64,000 bases of DNA from Kocuria marina (GCA_014652975.1 BMZV01000002.1:62001-126000), one strand, 5' to 3'. Numbered from the stretch's first letter, positions 52,932 through 61,823 are shown. Translations and numbers: made by a program. Notes: generated by a model from the letters alone, not told the origin.

Positions 52932-54389
52932 ATGGCAGCAGAAAAGAAAGCTCACATCGGCGTCACCGGCCTGGCCGTGATGGGCGCCAACCTGGCCCGC
53001 AACTTCGCGCACCACGGGTACACCGTGGCCCTGCACAACCGTTCCGAGGGCAAGACCACGGCCCTCATGGAGGAGCACGGTTCCGAGGGGGACTTCATCC
53101 CCACCGAGACCATGGAGGAGCTCGTCGATTCCCTCGAGAAGCCGCGCCGCGTGCTGATCATGGTCAAGGCGGGCGCGCCCGTGGATTCCGTGATCGAGCA
53201 GCTGACCCCGCTGCTGGACGAGGGCGACATCATCATCGACGGTGGCAACTCCTACTTCCAGGACACGCGGCGTCGTGAGCGCGAGTGCGCAGAGAAGGGC
53301 CTGCACTTCGTGGGCGTGGGTGTCTCCGGCGGTGAGGAGGGCGCCCTCAACGGCCCGTCCATCATGCCGGGTGGTTCCGAGGAGTCCTACAAGAGCCTGG
53401 GCCCCATGCTCGAAGACATCTCCGCCAAGGCGGACGACGGCGCTCCGTGCTGCGCGTGGATCGGCACTGACGGCGCGGGTCACTTCGTGAAAATGGTGCA
53501 CAACGGCATCGAGTACGCGGACATGCAGGTCATCGGTGAGGCGCACGAGCTGCTGCGTTCCGTGGCCGGACTGGAGCCCGCCGAGCAGGCGGACGTGTTC
53601 GAGGAATGGAACGCCACCGAGCTGTCCTCCTACCTCATCGAGATCACCGCGCAGGTGCTGCGTCAGGTGGACTCCCGGACGGGCAAGCCCTTCATCGACG
53701 TCGTCGCGGACGCCGCGGGTCAGAAGGGCACCGGCCGCTGGACCGTGCAGGAAGCCCTGGAACTGGGCTCACCGGTCACCGCGATTGCCGAGTCGGTGTT
53801 CGCCCGCGCCCTGTCATCTTCCGAGCCCGTGATGCGCAAGGAGGCCCAAGAGGTGCTGCCAGCCGGCATCGGGGACACCACCGAGGACGTCGTGAAGGAC
53901 CCCGGGTTCGTGGAGGACGTGCGCAAGGCGCTGTACGCGTCCAAGCTCGTGTCCTACGCGCAGGGCCTGGACATGCTCACCATGGCCGGGCGGGAGTACG
54001 GTTGGCAGCTGGACCTCGCGACCATCGCGAGCCTATGGCGCAACGGCTGCATCATCCGCGCCGAACTGCTCAACGTGATCATGGCCGCCTACCAGGGGGA
54101 CAAGGCCCCGTTGAACCTGCTGTTCGCGCCCGAATTCATCACGTCCATCGAGGACGCACTGCCGTCGTGGCGCCGCGTGGTGGCACGCGCCGTCGAACGC
54201 GGCATCCCCGCCCCGGTGTTCTCCTCCGCGCTCGCGTACTACGACGCTCTGCGCCGCCCGCGGCTGAACGCCGCCCTGACCCAGGGCCTGCGGGACTACT
54301 TCGGTGCCCACACGTACAAGCGCATCGACGACCCGGACTCCAGCTTCCACGTGCTGTGGAGCGGGGACCGCTCCGAGGTCGTGTCCTGA
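52932..54389 (+). CDS. gnd: 6-phosphogluconate dehydrogenase (decarboxylating)
   Basis: Oxidative pentose phosphate enzyme of 485 residues that converts 6-phosphogluconate to ribulose 5-phosphate with reduction of NAD(P). The coenzyme fold GLAVMGANLARNFA and HNRS (about 10-36, NADP-type), the substrate motif GVSGGEEGALNGPSIMPGG (in parts GVSGGEEGAL and GPSIMPGG), the catalytic lysine in HFVKMVHNGIEY and the all-alpha C-terminal domain are present. The length matches the long (about 470-485) NADP form. A long open frame extending upstream to 52734 includes the RNA element and is rejected. Confidence 0.97.
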   Translation: MAAEKKAHIGVTGLAVMGANLARNFAHHGYTVALHNRSEGKTTALMEEHGSEGDFIPTETMEELVDSLEKPRRVLIMVKAGAPVDSVIEQLTPLLDEGDIIIDGGNSYFQDTRRRERECAEKGLHFVGVGVSGGEEGALNGPSIMPGGSEESYKSLGPMLEDISAKADDGAPCCAWIGTDGAGHFVKMVHNGIEYADMQVIGEAHELLRSVAGLEPAEQADVFEEWNATELSSYLIEITAQVLRQVDSRTGKPFIDVVADAAGQKGTGRWTVQEALELGSPVTAIAESVFARALSSSEPVMRKEAQEVLPAGIGDTTEDVVKDPGFVEDVRKALYASKLVSYAQGLDMLTMAGREYGWQLDLATIASLWRNGCIIRAELLNVIMAAYQGDKAPLNLLFAPEFITSIEDALPSWRRVVARAVERGIPAPVFSSALAYYDALRRPRLNAALTQGLRDYFGAHTYKRIDDPDSSFHVLWSGDRSEVVS

Positions 54390-54431
54390 GCACGTGAACC
54401 GTCGACCGCTCCCGAGACAGGGGGTGGTAGC

Positions 54432-54473
54432 GAGAACGGGCCGGGCCCCCACGTGGAGACCCGGCCCGTTCTC
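54432..54473. terminator. Bidirectional terminator between gnd and cysE
   Basis: A perfect 14-bp stem (GAGAACGGGCCGGG and its complement) with a 14-base loop in the convergent gap. Confidence 0.8.
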
Positions 54474-54497
54474 GTCGAACCCGTCAGGTAGTCAGCT

Positions 54498-55082
54498 TCA
54501 GATCCACATCGCGGGATCGATGTAGGTCGCGGGGTCCACGAGCGGTTCCTGCTTCTCCGGGGTGCGCCGGCGCACCTTGCCGGGGATGCCGGTCACGATC
54601 GAGTCCTCGGGGACGTCCTTGACCACCACGGCATTGGCGCCCACGGAGGAATCATGGCCCACGGTCAGGGGACCCAGGATCTTGGCACCGGCACCGATGG
54701 TCACGCGGTCCTGGATCGTGGGGTGACGCTTGACGGGTTCCAAGGAGCGACCACCGAGGGTCACGCCGTGATAGATCATCACGTCGTCACCGATCTCCGC
54801 GGTCTCACCGATCACCACACCCATGCCATGGTCGATGAAGAAGCGCCGACCGATCGTGGCGCCCGGGTGGATCTCCACGCCCGTGGCCCAGCGGGCGAGC
54901 TGGGACACGGTGCGCGCCAGCAACCGGCGGTCCGGGTTGCGCCACAACCGGTGGGACAACCTGTGGGCCCAAATGGCGTGCAGCCCCGAGTAGTTCAGAG
55001 CGATCTCCAGGTTGGACCGCGCCGCGGGGTCGTGCGTCCGAGCCGTGTCGAGGTCCTCGTTGAGTCTGCGCCAGAAGCTCAC
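54498..55082 (-). CDS. cysE: Serine O-acetyltransferase
   Basis: A 194-residue enzyme that makes O-acetylserine from serine and acetyl-CoA, the substrate for the neighbouring CysK. The N-terminal helices ([13 protein letters not shown]) are short, and the left-handed beta-helix follows with hexapeptide repeats ([30 protein letters not shown] in parts, [13 protein letters not shown]). The catalytic histidines are in IDHGMG and [11 protein letters not shown] 55082 has a GGAAGAGG site; the frame continuing to 55247 is rejected as it lacks conserved residues. It is the short SAT type (about 190), common in actinobacteria. Confidence 0.95.
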   Translation of the reverse strand: MSFWRRLNEDLDTARTHDPAARSNLEIALNYSGLHAIWAHRLSHRLWRNPDRRLLARTVSQLARWATGVEIHPGATIGRRFFIDHGMGVVIGETAEIGDDVMIYHGVTLGGRSLEPVKRHPTIQDRVTIGAGAKILGPLTVGHDSSVGANAVVVKDVPEDSIVTGIPGKVRRRTPEKQEPLVDPATYIDPAMWI

Positions 55083-55200
55083 GTGTGTTTCCTCTTCCGT
55101 GGTGTGCCGGGGTGGGCCGCCCGCCGTGAAGAACGGGTGCCCGGGGTGCGCCTCACTTGTGGTGCGCATCCCGGACACCCGCACGGTCGGGTCGAGTGGA
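55083..55200 (-). promoter_or_regulatory. cysK-cysE spacer
   Basis: 118 bases between the cysK stop and the cysE GTG. It holds the GGAAGAGG ribosome site of cysE; TCCGGGATGCGCACC marks an in-frame ATG (about 55169) that is not used in our model. No clear terminator, so the two genes are probably co-transcribed. Confidence 0.35.
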
Positions 55201-56136
55201 TCAGCCCCGGATGTCTTCGTACAGGATCGTGGAGATGTAGCGCTCACCGAAATCGCACACCACGGCGACGATGAGCTTGTCCCGGTTCTCCTCCTTGGCG
55301 GCCTCTTGCAGGGCGGCCCACACGATGGCGCCCGAGGAGATGCCGCCCAGGATGCCTTCCTGGGTGCCGAGCTCGCGGGCGTACTTCACGGAGTTCTCCA
55401 CGGTGACGTCGTAGACGTCGTCGTAGATCTCACGGTCGAGCACGTCCGGGACGAAGTTCGCGCCGAGACCCTGGATCTTGTGGGGGCCGGCCTTGCCCTC
55501 GGTCAGCAGCGGGGAGTCGGAGGGCTCCACGGCCACGAGCCGGATGTCCGGCTTCTGCTCGCGCAGGTACTTGCCGGCGCCGGAGATGGTCCCGCCCGTG
55601 CCGATACCGGCCACGAAGACGTCCACGGCGCCGTCGGAGTCGTTCCAGATCTCGGGGCCCGTGGTCTCGTAGTGCACCTGGGGGTTGGCCGGGTTGGCGA
55701 ACTGGCTCGCGAGGACCGCGTTGTCCGAGGAGTCCACGATCTCCTGGGCCTTGTCCACGGCGCCGCGCATGCCGTCGGCACCCGGGGTCAGCACGATCTC
55801 CGCACCGTAGGCGCGCAGCATGACCCGGCGCTCGGTGGACATGGTCTCGGGCATGGTCAGGATGACCTTGTACCCGCGGGCAGCACCCACCATGGCCAGG
55901 GCGATGCCCGTGTTACCGGAGGTGCCCTCCACGATCGTCCCACCGGGCTTGAGCTGGCCGGAGGCCTCGGCGGCATCCACGATGGCCTTGCCGATCCGGT
56001 CCTTCACGGAGTTGGCGGGGTTGTAGAACTCGAGCTTCACGGCCACGTTGCCGGGGAGGTCCTTGTCAAGGTGGTTCAGGCGGACGAGGGGAGTGCCTCC
56101 CACGACCTCGGTGACGTCGTTGTAGATCTTGCCCAT
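55201..56136 (-). CDS. cysK: Cysteine synthase A (O-acetylserine sulfhydrylase)
   Basis: PLP enzyme of 311 residues that converts O-acetylserine and sulfide to cysteine. The PLP lysine is in [11 protein letters not shown] (about Lys45), the substrate loop is [10 protein letters not shown], and the phosphate-binding [10 protein letters not shown] is typical. The family length is about 310. ATG 56136 follows AGGAGA; much longer open frames on this strand are antisense to other genes. It is upstream of cysE, giving a two-gene cysteine unit. Confidence 0.97.
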   Translation of the reverse strand: MGKIYNDVTEVVGGTPLVRLNHLDKDLPGNVAVKLEFYNPANSVKDRIGKAIVDAAEASGQLKPGGTIVEGTSGNTGIALAMVGAARGYKVILTMPETMSTERRVMLRAYGAEIVLTPGADGMRGAVDKAQEIVDSSDNAVLASQFANPANPQVHYETTGPEIWNDSDGAVDVFVAGIGTGGTISGAGKYLREQKPDIRLVAVEPSDSPLLTEGKAGPHKIQGLGANFVPDVLDREIYDDVYDVTVENSVKYARELGTQEGILGGISSGAIVWAALQEAAKEENRDKLIVAVVCDFGERYISTILYEDIRG

Positions 56137-56231
56137 GACATGTCTCCTGTTCAGTCGGTCCGCGGGGCATGGCGCACGTGCCGGTCCCCGCACAGAATCT
56201 TTCCCAGCGTATCGGTGGCCCGGGTGGCGGC

Positions 56232-56771
56232 TCAGTCGTTCAGCCACACGGCGTAATGTTGGCGCACCTTCGCGAGCTTGGGGTTGATGATCACTTGGCA
56301 GTAGCCGTTGAATGGTTGGTTCCCGTAGAAGTCCTGGTGGAAGTCCTCTGCCTCGTACACGGGCCCGAGCGGCTCGATGGTGGTCACCACGGGATCGTCG
56401 AACAGGGTCTGCGCCCGGGAGATCGCGGCCTCGAAGAGGCGCCGTTGCTCGTCGTCGGCGGGGAACATGGCGGAGCGGTACTGCGTGCCCACGTCGTAGC
56501 CCTGGCGGTTGAGCGTAGTGGGGTCGTGGCCCGTGAAGAACAGGTCCAGAATCACGTCGGCGGGAACCACGGAGGGATCGAACGTGACCTCCACGGCCTC
56601 GGCGTGGTCCGTGGTGCCCGAGCACACGGACTCGTAGTCGGGGTGGTCCGTGTGCCCTCCCGTGTACACACTGCGCACCCTCTGCACGCCGCGCACCCTG
56701 CGATAGACGGCGTCCAGGCACCAGAAGCAGCCACCGGCCAGCACGAACGTCTGCGGTGTCGATGAAGTCAT
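56232..56771 (-). CDS. msrA: Peptide-methionine (S)-S-oxide reductase MsrA
   Basis: A 179-residue repair enzyme that reduces methionine-S-sulfoxide in proteins. The catalytic motif GGCFWCLDA (Cys at about 15) follows the short N-terminus, with YTGGHTDHPDYESVCSGTTDHAEAVEV (in parts GGHTDHPDYESVCSG and HAEAVEV), GHDPTT and QYRSAMF as family signatures. GYCQV near the C-terminus may provide a resolving cysteine. It is divergent from the NIF3-like gene; a 95-base gap separates it from cysK. Confidence 0.96.
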   Translation of the reverse strand: MTSSTPQTFVLAGGCFWCLDAVYRRVRGVQRVRSVYTGGHTDHPDYESVCSGTTDHAEAVEVTFDPSVVPADVILDLFFTGHDPTTLNRQGYDVGTQYRSAMFPADDEQRRLFEAAISRAQTLFDDPVVTTIEPLGPVYEAEDFHQDFYGNQPFNGYCQVIINPKLAKVRQHYAVWLND

Positions 56772-56829
56772 GCCCAGTACAACGCGTGACGCGCCAGAAG
56801 ATTCCCGCCGCTCGCCCAGCGCGAACTCC

Positions 56830-56835
56830 TAGGAT
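56830..56835 (+). promoter_or_regulatory. Candidate -10 element of the NIF3-like gene (leaderless type)
   Basis: TAGGAT ends 6 bases before the ATG at 56842, in a 70-base divergent gap with msrA. Confidence 0.5.
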
Positions 56836-56841
56836 GAGGCC

Positions 56842-57723
56842 ATGAGCACCGAACGCCCGTCCGACGCCCCGCCCACGCTCGAGGACGTGCTCGCCGCCGC
56901 GGACACTCTGTGGCCCTTCCCGTTGCAGGAGGACTGGGACGCGTCCGGGCTCGTCACGGGGCGGGCGGAGCAGCCGATCCGGCGGATCCACTTCGCGGTG
57001 GATCCCGTGGCCGCCGTGGTGGACGAGGCCGTCTCCAGGGACGCGGACCTGTTGCTGACCCACCACCCGCTGTTGCTGCGCGGGGTCACGTCGGTGGCCG
57101 CGCACATGTTCAAGGGCCGCGCGATCCACGACCTCATCGAGAACCGCTGCGCCCTGCTGTGTTGCCACACGAACGCGGACTCCGCGCGCCGGGGCGTGTC
57201 GGACGCGCTGATCGCGGCGTGCGGTGTCTCTCCCGACGACGCCGCTCCGCTCGTCCCGCACGACATGGACCCCCGCGTGGGGCTGGGTCGGGTGGGGACC
57301 CTGACCACGCCGGTGACGCTGCGCGAACTCGCGGACCGACTCGCGCAGCGGATCCCGCCCACGGCGCAGGGCCTGCGCGTGGCCGGCGATCCCGAGCGAC
57401 CCGTGAGCACCGTGGCGGTGTGCGGGGGCTCCGGGGACTCCCTCTTCGACGAGGTCCGGGCCCACGGGGCGGACGTGTTCGTGACCGCGGACCTGCGCCA
57501 CCACCCGGCCTCCGAAGCGCGGGAAGCCGCCCTGGGCCCCGGGGGATCGGGCACACCGGCCCTGATCGACGCCGCCCACTCCGCGAGCGAGGCCCTGTGG
57601 TTGCCGTGGGCCGCCGAGGACCTGCGGCACGAACTCGAGCGGCGGGGATTCGCCGTGGAGACCTCCGTCAGCTCGCTGCGCACCGATCCGTGGGACTTCC
57701 GGATCGACACGCCCGGGACCTGA
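56842..57723 (+). CDS. NIF3/DUF34 family metal-binding protein
   Basis: A 293-residue member of the NIF3/YbgI (DUF34) family, which forms hexameric rings with a dinuclear metal site. Conserved metal ligands are in LLTHHPLLLRG, CHTNADSARRG and IDAAHSASE (His and Glu). Reported as GTP cyclohydrolase I type 2-like, but the true role is unsettled. The next gene encodes a coiled-coil/zinc-ribbon protein, an association seen widely. A 53-base gap with an AGGAG site separates them. Confidence 0.92.
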   Translation: MSTERPSDAPPTLEDVLAAADTLWPFPLQEDWDASGLVTGRAEQPIRRIHFAVDPVAAVVDEAVSRDADLLLTHHPLLLRGVTSVAAHMFKGRAIHDLIENRCALLCCHTNADSARRGVSDALIAACGVSPDDAAPLVPHDMDPRVGLGRVGTLTTPVTLRELADRLAQRIPPTAQGLRVAGDPERPVSTVAVCGGSGDSLFDEVRAHGADVFVTADLRHHPASEAREAALGPGGSGTPALIDAAHSASEALWLPWAAEDLRHELERRGFAVETSVSSLRTDPWDFRIDTPGT

Positions 57724-57776
57724 AGCACACGCGGACCTGCCACCGCACTCAACCAGCCGCACCCCAGGAGAACGCC

Positions 57777-58505
57777 ATGACCTCGCCCCGCTCGGCCCTT
57801 CCCGCCCTGTTGGAACTCCAGTCCGTGGACTCCCGGTTGCTCACCGTGATGGCCCGGGCCAAGGAGTTACAGACCTCCGAGCGGGTGGCTTCCCTCATGG
57901 CCCGGCGGACGCAGGCGATCGCGGCGGCCCGCGCCCTCGAGACCGCCCAGCAGGAGGCCGAGCGGGCGGTGGCCGAGGCGGAGCTGGAGGTCACCCGGAT
58001 CCAGGACCGGATCGACAAGGACACCGAGCGGCTCAACCACGGCGGCTCCGCCAAGGACCTCATGGGCATCCAGCACGAGATCGACACCCTCACCGCGCAG
58101 CGCGGACGGGCCGAGGACGCGCAGTTGCAGGCCATGGACCACGCCGAGGAGGTCACCGCGGACCGGGACCGGAAGCTGCCCCTGTTGCGCGCCGCGGACG
58201 CTGAGGCCCGCGCGGCGGTGGCCGAGCGGGACGCGGAGCTGTCCCGGCTCAAAGAGGAGCACGCGCGGCTGACCGCGGAGCGCTCCACGCGTGTATCGGA
58301 GTTCACTGATCCCGCCCTGCTGAGCCGCTACGACGGCCTGCGCACCGCCCGCGGGGGAGGCCGGATCGCCGTCGCACGCTTCGAGACCGGAACGTGCGGG
58401 GCGTGCGGCACCCGGTTGAGCCCCGCCGACGCCGCGACGCTGACGAATACTCCCCAGCAGATCGTGCCGCAGTGCCCCGAGTGTTCCGCACTGCTGCTGG
58501 TGTGA
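57777..58505 (+). CDS. C4 zinc-ribbon protein (DUF164/CT398 family)
   Basis: A 242-residue protein with a long antiparallel coiled coil (about 10-190, rich in Ala, Glu, Arg) and a C-terminal zinc ribbon (CGACGTRL and CPEC, about 205-237). Members bind nucleic acid or partners, and function is not established. ATG 57777 follows CCAGGAG; the longer upstream reading frame overlaps the NIF3-like gene and is rejected. The coupling with the NIF3-like gene upstream and rnpB downstream is typical of actinobacteria. Confidence 0.92.
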   Translation: MTSPRSALPALLELQSVDSRLLTVMARAKELQTSERVASLMARRTQAIAAARALETAQQEAERAVAEAELEVTRIQDRIDKDTERLNHGGSAKDLMGIQHEIDTLTAQRGRAEDAQLQAMDHAEEVTADRDRKLPLLRAADAEARAAVAERDAELSRLKEEHARLTAERSTRVSEFTDPALLSRYDGLRTARGGGRIAVARFETGTCGACGTRLSPADAATLTNTPQQIVPQCPECSALLLV

Positions 58506-58629
58506 GCCCGGGTTCGCGCGCGTCCGGTCCTGAACTGCGCGGCCCGCTCCTCGTTGGCCGCTCGCATTGACTCGGGTGCCTCGCGCTAGGGGTGCCAGGC
58601 GCTGAGCGTCGGGTGGCCCGGCGGCGCGG
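58506..58629 (+). other. Gap between the zinc-ribbon gene and rnpB promoter
   Basis: 124 bases without a gene or clear terminator; it contains only the rnpB -10 region at its end. Confidence 0.35.
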
Positions 58630-58635
58630 TAGGAT
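58630..58635 (+). promoter_or_regulatory. -10 element of rnpB
   Basis: TAGGAT ends 7 bases before the mapped 5' end of the RNA (GGACAGG, 58643). No -35 of consensus type is visible. Confidence 0.6.
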
Positions 58636-58642
58636 CGACAGC

Positions 58643-59023
58643 GGACAGGTGGGCCGGGCGACCGCGCGGCGTCGTCGTGAAGGACGGCGTCTCGAGGAAA
58701 GTCCGGGCTCCGCAGAGCAGGACGGTGGGTAACACCCACTCGGGGTAACCCGCAGGACAGTGCCACAGAAAACAGACCGCCCGCCGCGAGCGGGTCAGGG
58801 TGAAAAGGTGGTGTAAGAGACCACCAGCGCGCCGGGTGACCGGCGCGGCTCGGTAAACCCCGTCCGGAGCAAGGCCATGCAGGGCGCGTTCGAGGGCTGC
58901 TCGCCCGAGCGTCCGGGTAGGCTGCTCGAGCCGTGCGGCAACGCACGGTCTAGATGGATGGTCGTCACCGCGGTGCGGGTAACCGCCCGCGGCACAGAAC
59001 CCGGCTCACAGGCCCACCTGTCC
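58643..59023 (+). ncRNA. rnpB: RNase P RNA (bacterial type A)
   Basis: The catalytic RNA that matures tRNA 5' ends, about 381 bases. The ends pair as the P1 helix (GGACAGGTGGGCC with GGCCCACCTGTCC). Universally conserved blocks are in order: GAGGAAAGTCCGGGCTCC (58694-58711), ACAGAAAACAGACCGCC (P7/P10 region), GGTAAACCCC, AGATGGATGGTC (58951) and CAGAACCCGGCTCACA near the 3' end. yaaA's -10 lies 4 bases after the RNA end. Confidence 0.95.
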
Positions 59024-59026
59024 CTC

Positions 59027-59032
59027 TACACT
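59027..59032 (+). promoter_or_regulatory. Candidate -10 element of yaaA (leaderless type)
   Basis: TACACT ends 6 bases before the GTG at 59039 and starts 4 bases after the rnpB 3' end. Confidence 0.5.
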
Positions 59033-59038
59033 CGTGGG

Positions 59039-59815
59039 GTGCTGATTCTGCTGCCTCCCTCCGAGTCCAAGACCGCGCCCGCGACCGGGAATCCCGTCAT
59101 GCCCGCCGAACTCAGCTTCCCCGAGCTCTCACGTGATCGCGCAGTGTTGGCAGAGCACCTCGCCGAGGTCAGCGAACGCCCGGACGCCCTAGAGATCCTG
59201 GGTGTGGGGCCGTCGCTCGCGGACGACGTCGCCCGCAACCGTGAACTCGCGACCGCACCTGCCGCGCTCGCCCCCGACGTCTATGCGGGGGTGCTCTACG
59301 ACGCGCTGGATGTCAGCTCCCTCGCCCCCGAGGCCCGCGAGGTCGCCGATGCGTCGCTGCTCGTGATCTCCGCACTGTGGGGCGCGGTGCGACCCACCGA
59401 CCGCATTCCCGCCTACCGCCTGAGTATGGGGACCGCGCTGCCGGACACCGGCAAGCTCGGTGCGTGGTGGAAACCGCGATTGACCCCGGTGCTGAACGCG
59501 CTCGCCGCCGACGGCGTGATCGTGGACTGTCGCTCGGCGGCCTACGCCGCGGCGTGGAAACCTCCCGCCGCGCGGACCGTTACGGTACGGGTCGAGCAGC
59601 TCAAGCCGGACGGGAGCCGGTCCGTGGTGTCACATCACGCCAAACACACGCGGGGACTCGTGGCCCGTGCGCTGTGCGAGATCGGGGGAGCGGGGCGTCC
59701 GCTGGACACCGTGGGGCAGGTGAGCGCGGCGCTGGCCGAGAGGTTCACGGTGGAACTGACCGAACCCACGACCCGCACGGCGGGCACGCTCACGATCGTG
59801 TTGGATCCGCAGTAA
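59039..59815 (+). CDS. yaaA: YaaA/DUF328 peroxide-stress protein
   Basis: A 258-residue DUF328 protein. E. coli YaaA lowers intracellular iron damage during hydrogen peroxide stress and folds like a DNA glycosylase-related domain. The N-terminal signature ILLPPSESK is at 3-11; the C-terminal half carries VDCRSAAYAA and HHAKHTRGL. GTG 59039 is chosen because it fits the -10 spacing and begins the conserved domain; the upstream frame extends into rnpB and is rejected. It ends 105 bases from def (convergent). Confidence 0.9.
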   Translation: MLILLPPSESKTAPATGNPVMPAELSFPELSRDRAVLAEHLAEVSERPDALEILGVGPSLADDVARNRELATAPAALAPDVYAGVLYDALDVSSLAPEAREVADASLLVISALWGAVRPTDRIPAYRLSMGTALPDTGKLGAWWKPRLTPVLNALAADGVIVDCRSAAYAAAWKPPAARTVTVRVEQLKPDGSRSVVSHHAKHTRGLVARALCEIGGAGRPLDTVGQVSAALAERFTVELTEPTTRTAGTLTIVLDPQ

Positions 59816-59919
59816 CCAAGCCGCGCTAAGCCACGGGCAGCAACCGGCTCGCCTGACGAGGGCGCTGAGACGGGGCCTGCCGCCACGGCGCGTCCGTGAT
59901 GCGGGATCCCCTCAGCGGG

Positions 59920-60489
59920 TCAGTGCCCGAACGGGTCCTCGTCCACACCGGGCAGCCACGTCGAATCCGTGCCCCACTGTTCCGCGGAGATGGCCTTGCG
60001 GGCCTTCTTGGACCACTTGCGGTTGAGCCGGTCCACGTACAGCTTCCCGTCCAGGTGGTCGTATTCGTGCTGCATGACCCGGGCGAACCAGCCGTTGGCC
60101 TCGAACGCCACGGGGTCCCCGTTCTCGTCCTGCCCGGCGATCCGCACCCAGTCCGCCCGCTTGAGGGGCCAGGACTGGCCGGGCACCGAGAGGCATCCCT
60201 CGGCCTCGTCGTCCGGGTCCGGGGCGGTCTCGGAGATCCGCCCGGTGCTCAGGACGGGGTTCACAAGCGTGCCGCGCGGGGGCACACCGTCCTCGTTCTC
60301 GAAGATGTAGGTGAAGATCCGCAGCCCCACCCCGATCTGCGGCGCCGCCAGACCCACGCCGTGGGACGCGTCCATGGTCTCATGCATGTCCGCCACGAGC
60401 TCGCGCAGGGCGTCGTCGAAGTTGGTCACCCGGGCCGCGGGGCGATGCAGCACGGGGTTACCGGAGATCACAATGGGACGGACGGTCAT
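59920..60489 (-). CDS. def: Peptide deformylase
   Basis: Metalloenzyme of 189 residues that removes the N-formyl group from nascent proteins. All three motifs are intact: GVGLAAPQIG (44-53), EGCLSVPG with metal ligand Cys99 and QHEYDHLDG with His141, Glu142 and His145. ATG 60489 is supported by GAGGTG; the in-frame extension to 60648 crosses the palindromic intergenic region and is rejected. Its partner fmt is not here. Confidence 0.96.
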   Translation of the reverse strand: MTVRPIVISGNPVLHRPAARVTNFDDALRELVADMHETMDASHGVGLAAPQIGVGLRIFTYIFENEDGVPPRGTLVNPVLSTGRISETAPDPDDEAEGCLSVPGQSWPLKRADWVRIAGQDENGDPVAFEANGWFARVMQHEYDHLDGKLYVDRLNRKWSKKARKAISAEQWGTDSTWLPGVDEDPFGH

Positions 60490-60743
60490 GCGGAGAGCAC
60501 CTCGGGATTCACGGGTGGACGTCATATGTGGGCGTGGTCCCTGGACCCACGCCGCGCGGCCGCGCGGAGGGCGGGCGGACGGAGGACAATATATCGTGTC
60601 CCTGACCATCAGTAATGTGTGTATCGTCGCCGGGGGCCGTGCACACAACCGGCTCAGGCGCCGGATCCCGCGCCGTTCCCGGTCCGCACAGCCAGCGGGC
60701 GTCCCATCCGTTCACGTCAGTTCTGCGCAGGAGGTCACATCGA
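60490..60743. promoter_or_regulatory. AT-rich operator region between def and the glycosyltransferase cassette
   Basis: 254 bases. GGACAATATATCGTGTCC (60584-60601) is an inverted repeat (GGACA/TGTCC) with an AT-rich core, standing out sharply in this GC-rich sequence. Its 16-base core (60584-60599) resembles the NrdR-box pattern, and a poorer copy begins 21 bases later (60605-60620, ending TAATGTGT). It lies between divergent starts, so it may control def, the cassette or both. AGGAGG at 60729-60734 is the ribosome site of the first cassette gene. Confidence 0.4.
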
Positions 60744-61823
60744 GTGAGGGTCGCGTCCCTACCCCACGGTCACGTGTACGTCGAGCACCTCAGTGACCCC
60801 GGCGCCGTGCAGCCCGTCCACCGGTTGCCGGACCCCGCGCCCGCACACCCGGTCCCCGGAGCTCCGTGGTGGCCCCTCGTGATGCTGAGCGAGGCCTGGA
60901 TCCGGCGGCACGCACACGAGTTCGACATCTACCACCTGCACTTCGGGTTCGACCAGACCTCACCCGCGGAGCTGCGACGGATCGTGGACACCCTGCACGA
61001 GCTGGGCAAACCGTTCGTCTACACGGTGCACGATTTGCGCAACCCCCACCAGACGGACCCCGCTGCCCAGGACGCCGCCCTGGACGTGCTGATCCCGGCC
61101 GCCGACGAACTGATTACCCTGACCGACGGCGCCGCACGCGTGATCGAGCGGCGCTGGGGCCGCCGGGCCACGGTCATCCCGCACCCGCACCTGCTCCCGC
61201 TAGACCGGTGGCGCGATCACGCGCCCGTGGGATCCGTACCCGTGGTGGGACTCAACCTCAAGAGCATGCGGGCGAACATGAACCCCCTGCCGGTGGCGCG
61301 CGTGCTGCTCGAATGCGCGTCCCGCGGGGAGATCCGGTTGCAGCTCGACGTCCACACAGACGTGGTCACCCGGGGCACCCCGCACCACGACCCCGTGGTG
61401 AGTCACCTACTGGAGACCGCGCGTCGGACACACAACGTTCAGGTCAACGTCCACGAGTTCTACACCGACGAGCAATTGTGGGAGTACCTGCGCGGGCTCG
61501 ATCTCTCGGTGCTCGCGTACCGCTTCGGCACCCATTCCGGGTGGCTCGAACTGTGCTACGACCTGGGCACCCATGTCCTGGCGCCGTCCGTGGGGTTCTA
61601 CCACGAGCAGCATCCGGGTGTGCTGCGCTTCGACTGGGGCCGGGACGGTCAGCCGGACGCCGATCAGATCCGGGAAGCGCTCGCGGGTCTGCGCGGGAAC
61701 GCGCCCTGGCAGGCGAGCGCCCTGGAACGCACCCAACAACGACGTCGCATCGCCGCAGCCCACGCCGAGGTCTACCGCCGCGCCGTCGTGGTCCGGGAGG
61801 CCGGGAAAGGGGACGCCGCATGA
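60744..61823 (+). CDS. GT-B fold glycosyltransferase (family 4-like), cassette gene 1
   Basis: A 359-residue protein of two Rossmann-like halves: an N-terminal part (FDIYHLHFGFDQTSPAELRR, in parts DIYHLHFGFDQ) and a C-terminal nucleotide-sugar half (PVVGLNLKSMRANM start; LDLSVLAYRFGTHSGWLELCYDLG). The donor-site loop has GWLE and GTHVLAPSVGFYHEQ where GT4 enzymes carry an E-x7-E motif, so it is divergent. GTG 60744 follows AGGAGG by 9 bases. Its stop overlaps the second gene (ATGA). The acceptor is unknown; cytosolic and without a membrane helix. Confidence 0.75.
   Translation: MRVASLPHGHVYVEHLSDPGAVQPVHRLPDPAPAHPVPGAPWWPLVMLSEAWIRRHAHEFDIYHLHFGFDQTSPAELRRIVDTLHELGKPFVYTVHDLRNPHQTDPAAQDAALDVLIPAADELITLTDGAARVIERRWGRRATVIPHPHLLPLDRWRDHAPVGSVPVVGLNLKSMRANMNPLPVARVLLECASRGEIRLQLDVHTDVVTRGTPHHDPVVSHLLETARRTHNVQVNVHEFYTDEQLWEYLRGLDLSVLAYRFGTHSGWLELCYDLGTHVLAPSVGFYHEQHPGVLRFDWGRDGQPDADQIREALAGLRGNAPWQASALERTQQRRRIAAAHAEVYRRAVVVREAGKGDAA

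Noticed and set aside
55201..57762. A very long minus-strand open frame (853 codons) that includes cysK
   Set aside because: Only the last 312 codons are cysK. The rest is antisense to the NIF3-like gene and msrA, with composition typical of GC-rich shadow frames.
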